Notes under the pieces: generated by a model | Told to the model about the DNA's origin: nothing | The model's database searches: none | The model's input: the letters and a program-made list of their open reading frames with translations, nothing else | Shown here: positions 14,879-17,606 of the stretch, in pieces | Position numbering within the stretch: position 1 is the first letter of the stretch | Layout: every line of letters begins with the position of its first letter | Assembly (NCBI GenBank): GCA_017621195.1 | Contig: JAGATO010000072.1 | Location: 1 to 17,606 of the forward strand | From: Bacillota bacterium | GTDB lineage: Bacteria > Bacillota > Clostridia > Peptostreptococcales > Anaerovoracaceae | Direction of reading: 5' to 3' | Length of the DNA: 17,606 nt | Program-made: the position numbers and the translations under genes

Positions 14879-15750
14879 AGATCAGAGTGGGAAGCCGGGA
14901 GAGCCGATTGGCGGTGATCCAGAGCCGGATGGTGATGGACGCCGTGGCAAAAGCCGTTCCCGATGCGGAGCTGGAGCTGGTGACCATGAAGACCACCGGC
15001 GACCGGATCCTGAATAAAACGCTGGATCAGATCGGCGGAAAAGGTCTGTTCGTCAAGGAACTGGATCAGGCCCTGCGGGATGACCGGGTGGACGTGACGG
15101 TCCATTCGCTGAAGGATATGCCCATGGAGGTGCCGGAAGATCTGCCTCTGGCGGCTTTTTCCCGGCGGGAAGATCCCCGGGATGCGCTGGTTCTGCCGGA
15201 AGGCGTTTCGGAGCTGGACCCCTCCCGCCCCATCGGCTGTTCGTCCCGGCGGCGTCAGCTGCAGCTGGCGGCGCTGTTTCCCGGCGTTGAGGTGAAGCCG
15301 GTGCGGGGAAACGTGCAGACGCGGTTGGCAAAGCTGGAGGCCGGAGAGTATTCGGCCCTGGTACTGGCGGCGGCCGGCCTGAAGCGGTTGGGTCTGGAAG
15401 GCCGCATCCATCGGTATTTTTCCGCCGAGGAGATGATTCCGGCGGCCGGTCAGGGTATTTTGGCGGTGCAGACGCGCCGCGGCATGGATCTGTCCTTCCT
15501 GGCAGCCGTGGCGGATGAAAAGGCTACAGTCTGCGCTCTGGCGGAGCGGGCCTTCGTTCGGGAGCTGGCCGGAGGCTGCAGTTCTCCCGTGGCGGCTCAC
15601 GCCGTGGTGGAGCAGGGGACAGTGACGCTGACGGGGTTGTACGTCAGTCCCGACGAAACCGTGATCCGCAGGGGACGGATCGCCGGACCGAAAGAAGAAG
15701 CGGAACGGATGGGTCAGACGCTGGCCCGTCAGTTGAAGGAAGGGGAGTGA
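14875..15750 (+). CDS. hemC: Hydroxymethylbilane synthase (porphobilinogen deaminase)
   Basis: A 291-residue protein, slightly short of the usual 300-315, that polymerises four porphobilinogen units into hydroxymethylbilane in the cytoplasm. It starts with RVGSRESRLAVIQ and has KTTGDRIL, GGKGLFVKELD and VTVHSLKDMP (Asp81 equivalent to the catalytic aspartate). It also has CSSRRRQLQL, where the common GTSS is GCSS, then VRGNVQTRL, and AAGQGILAVQTR. Cys235 in LAGGCSSPVAAHA is the expected attachment site for the dipyrromethane cofactor. The ATG overlaps the hemA-sirC stop (ATGA), and the 3' end overlaps the next gene (GTGA). Confidence 0.95.
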   Translation: MKIRVGSRESRLAVIQSRMVMDAVAKAVPDAELELVTMKTTGDRILNKTLDQIGGKGLFVKELDQALRDDRVDVTVHSLKDMPMEVPEDLPLAAFSRREDPRDALVLPEGVSELDPSRPIGCSSRRRQLQLAALFPGVEVKPVRGNVQTRLAKLEAGEYSALVLAAAGLKRLGLEGRIHRYFSAEEMIPAAGQGILAVQTRRGMDLSFLAAVADEKATVCALAERAFVRELAGGCSSPVAAHAVVEQGTVTLTGLYVSPDETVIRRGRIAGPKEEAERMGQTLARQLKEGE

Positions 15751-17231
15751 GGCCCGTGAGCGGAAAGGTAATATTGGTGGGCGCAGGTCCGGGAGATCCG
15801 GGACTGTTGACGGAGAAAGGTCATCAGGCCCTGTCCCAGGCCCAGGTGGTGGTGTTTGACCGTCTGGTGAGTCCGGCCATTTTGGCACTGATTCCGCCTC
15901 GGGCGGAGGCCATCGATGTGGGAAAGGAATCCTGCCACCATCCCGTTCCTCAGGAGGAGATCAACCGGATTCTTTTGGAAAAGGCCCTGGAGGGAAAGCG
16001 GGTCGTTCGACTGAAGGGCGGTGACCCCTTCCTGTTCGGACGGGGCGGCGAGGAACTGGAGCTGCTGGTGGAGCACGGTGTTCCCTTTGAGGTGGTACCC
16101 GGCGTCACATCGGCTCTGTCGGTACCGGCCTACGGAGGAATTCCCGTGACCCATCGGGATTTCTGTTCGTCGCTGCACATCGTTACCGGCCATGCCAGAG
16201 CCGGAAAGGAGCTTTCCATCGATTTCGAAGCGCTGCGCCGCACCGGAGGAACGCTGGTGTTCCTCATGAGCGTGTCGTCGCTGCCGAAGATCTGCAGAGG
16301 GCTTCTGGACGCCGGTATGGAACCGGAGATGCCTGCAGCCGTGGTGGAGCGCGGGACTCTGCCTCAGCAGCGTAAGGTGGTTTCCACGCTGGAACATCTG
16401 GCGCAGGATGTGGAGCAGGCGAAGATCAAGAGTCCGGCCATCATCATCGTGGGGAAGGTTTGTGGCCTTTCGGATCGGTTCGACTGGTTTGACGATCTTC
16501 CGCTGAAGGGAAAGACGGTGGTGGTCACCCGTCCGGCGGACCGCGCGGGAACGCTGTCGGCGCAGCTGCGTCAGCTGGGAGCCGACGTGGTGGATTATCC
16601 CTGCATCCGGACGGTGGCAAGAACGCCGGCGACGGAGCTGGATCGGGCCATCGAAGGGCTTTCGGCCTACCGTTGGCTGGTGTTTACCAGCCCCGTGGGA
16701 CCGGGACTGTTCTTTGAACGGCTGCGCGCCGCGGGAAAGGACAGCCGCGCGTTGGCAGGCCTGCGGCTTGCCGCCATCGGTCCCAAGACGGCAGAAGCGC
16801 TGGAGAAGTTCGGCCTGACGGCCGATCTGGTTCCTGCGACCTACGATTCGGATCATTTAGCCCAGGCCATGAGCGGTGTGGAAGGCCCGGTTTTACTGTG
16901 CCGCGCCAGCCAGGGAAGCCCGGCTCTCCCGAATATTTTTGAAAAAAACGGCGTTCCTTTTGCGGACGTTCCGTGCTATGATACAGTATATGAGAACCCC
17001 GATCCTGCGCCGGTCCGAGCCCTGTTGGCGGAGCCCGTGTTGGTGACCTTCACCAGTGCATCCACGGTTCGCGGGTTCGTGGAAAGCCTTCCCGGTGTGG
17101 ACCTGTCTCAGGTGACGGGCTGCTGCATCGGTCCTGCCACGGCGGCGGCGGCTGAGAAATACGGTATTTCCGTGGTGATTTCCAAAGAGGCCACCATGGA
17201 ATCTCTGTTGGAATGTATAAAGGAAGTGTAA
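15747..17231 (+). CDS. cobA-hemD: CobA-HemD fusion: uroporphyrinogen-III C-methyltransferase / uroporphyrinogen-III synthase
   Basis: A 494-residue bifunctional protein. Residues 1 to about 245 are a SUMT domain: VILVGAGPGDPGLLTEKG, VVVFDRLVSP, VRLKGGDPFLFGRGGEEL, VPGVTSALSVPAYGGIPVTHR, IVTGHA and AAVVERGTLPQQR. It makes precorrin-2. Residues about 250-494 are a HemD domain, starting at LKGKTVVVTRPADRAG and including VFTSPVGPGLFFERL and LVTFTSASTVRGFVESL. It closes hydroxymethylbilane to uroporphyrinogen III. The two activities are consecutive, and the arrangement is common in Clostridia. GTG 15747 keeps the operon's 4-base overlap with hemC, but the GTG at 15756 is equally plausible and would begin VSGKVILVGAG, closer to the family norm. 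Confidence 0.94.
   Translation: MRPVSGKVILVGAGPGDPGLLTEKGHQALSQAQVVVFDRLVSPAILALIPPRAEAIDVGKESCHHPVPQEEINRILLEKALEGKRVVRLKGGDPFLFGRGGEELELLVEHGVPFEVVPGVTSALSVPAYGGIPVTHRDFCSSLHIVTGHARAGKELSIDFEALRRTGGTLVFLMSVSSLPKICRGLLDAGMEPEMPAAVVERGTLPQQRKVVSTLEHLAQDVEQAKIKSPAIIIVGKVCGLSDRFDWFDDLPLKGKTVVVTRPADRAGTLSAQLRQLGADVVDYPCIRTVARTPATELDRAIEGLSAYRWLVFTSPVGPGLFFERLRAAGKDSRALAGLRLAAIGPKTAEALEKFGLTADLVPATYDSDHLAQAMSGVEGPVLLCRASQGSPALPNIFEKNGVPFADVPCYDTVYENPDPAPVRALLAEPVLVTFTSASTVRGFVESLPGVDLSQVTGCCIGPATAAAAEKYGISVVISKEATMESLLECIKEV
16974..16982 (+). promoter_or_regulatory. Possible internal extended -10 promoter before hemB
   Basis: TGCTATGAT (16974-16982) matches an extended -10 element (TGnTATnAT type). 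It lies inside the hemD part, about 250 bases before hemB, in a locally AT-rich patch. There is no good -35 at 16-18 bases, so this is only a candidate; it could let hemB be transcribed apart from the B12-controlled message. Confidence 0.25.
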
Positions 17232-17235
17232 CGTT

Positions 17236-17606
17236 ATGGAACTTACGATTCGTCCCCGTAGGCTTCGGACCTGCGACAACCTGCGCCGCATGGTGCGCGA
17301 AACCAGAGTGTCTCCCGACAGTTTGATCTATCCTCTGTTTCTGGTAGAAGGTGAGAACATCAAAGAACCGATTCCTTCTCTGGACGGCCAGTACCGCTGT
17401 TCGCCGGACCGGGTCTGCGAAGAGATCAAGGCCTGCATGGAGGCCGGTGTCAGCCGCGTTCTGCTGTTCGGCATTCCGGCTCACAAGGATGCCTGCGGCT
17501 CTTCCGCCTGGGCGGAGGACGGCGTGGTTCAGCAGGGAATTCGGGCCATTAAGGCGGCCTATCCCGACTGCTACGTCATCACCGACGTCTGCATGTGCGA
17601 ATATAC
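17236..17606 (+). CDS. hemB: Porphobilinogen synthase (delta-aminolevulinate dehydratase), N-terminal part
   Basis: The first 123 residues of a protein whose family is about 325 residues; it runs off the window. HemB condenses two 5-aminolevulinate molecules into porphobilinogen. The N-terminus RPRRLRTCDNLRRMVRET, then LIYPLFLVEG, then LLFGIPAHKDACGS, and the final DVCMCEY (Cys119, Cys121) are typical. The two cysteines are the first ligands of the cysteine-rich zinc site, so a zinc-dependent enzyme is likely; the third cysteine and the Schiff-base lysine lie beyond the window. ATG 17236 follows the cobA-hemD stop by 4 bases and is preceded by AAGGAAG. By analogy with clostridial hemACDB clusters, hemL may follow. 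Confidence 0.95.
   Translation, partial: MELTIRPRRLRTCDNLRRMVRETRVSPDSLIYPLFLVEGENIKEPIPSLDGQYRCSPDRVCEEIKACMEAGVSRVLLFGIPAHKDACGSSAWAEDGVVQQGIRAIKAAYPDCYVITDVCMCEY

Noticed and set aside
1..17606. Mobile elements, CRISPR arrays, tRNA or rRNA genes, pseudogenes
   Set aside because: No transposase or integrase motifs, repeat arrays, cloverleaf sequences or broken frames were seen; gene order and composition are continuous throughout.

Overview
The window is one densely packed, single-strand (+) cobalamin (vitamin B12) biosynthesis operon. In front of it lies the 3' end of the sporulation gene spoIVA. The SpoIVA tail is an endospore-former hallmark. Together with the clearly GC-rich coding sequence, the oxygen-independent cobalamin route (CbiD, CbiG, CbiK and no CobG/CobN-type aerobic enzymes) and clostridial-style fused tetrapyrrole genes, it points to an anaerobic, GC-rich, spore-forming member of the Clostridia. 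I cannot name the genus or species.

Layout. 3-383: end of spoIVA. 425-449: its intrinsic terminator, which runs almost directly into a sigma-A-type promoter (451-479). 509-659: adenosylcobalamin riboswitch, followed by a short hairpin (667-681) whose loop can pair with a riboswitch loop. 697-760: two tandem hairpins, the second with the form of an intrinsic terminator, so the riboswitch probably acts by transcription attenuation. 829-17606: sixteen genes in the order cbiD, cbiF, cbiG, cbiH, cbiJ, cbiET, cbiA, cbiB, cobD, cbiP, cbiC, cbiK-cbiL, hemA-sirC, hemC, cobA-hemD, hemB (cut by the window end). Eleven of the fifteen junctions are 4-base ATGA/GTGA start/stop overlaps; the other four are gaps of 1-17 bases. 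No internal terminator is evident.

How the genes work together. HemA makes glutamate-1-semialdehyde, HemB porphobilinogen, HemC hydroxymethylbilane and HemD uroporphyrinogen III. CobA methylates this to precorrin-2 and SirC oxidises it to sirohydrochlorin. CbiK inserts cobalt. CbiL, CbiH, CbiF, CbiG, CbiD, CbiJ, CbiE/T and CbiC then build cobyrinate. CbiA and CbiP amidate the side chains, CobD makes the aminopropanol-phosphate linker and CbiB attaches it. Except for hemL, glutamyl-tRNA supply and the corrinoid adenosyltransferase, the route from glutamyl-tRNA to adenosylcobinamide (phosphate) is complete here. Nucleotide-loop assembly (CobU/CobS/CobT/CobC) and cobalt transport (CbiMNQO) are not in the window.

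The pathway families are well known and I see no new biological system. The points of most interest are the CbiK-CbiL chelatase/methyltransferase fusion, a HemA that has exchanged its dimerisation domain for a SirC domain, and the placing of the early tetrapyrrole genes under a B12 riboswitch.
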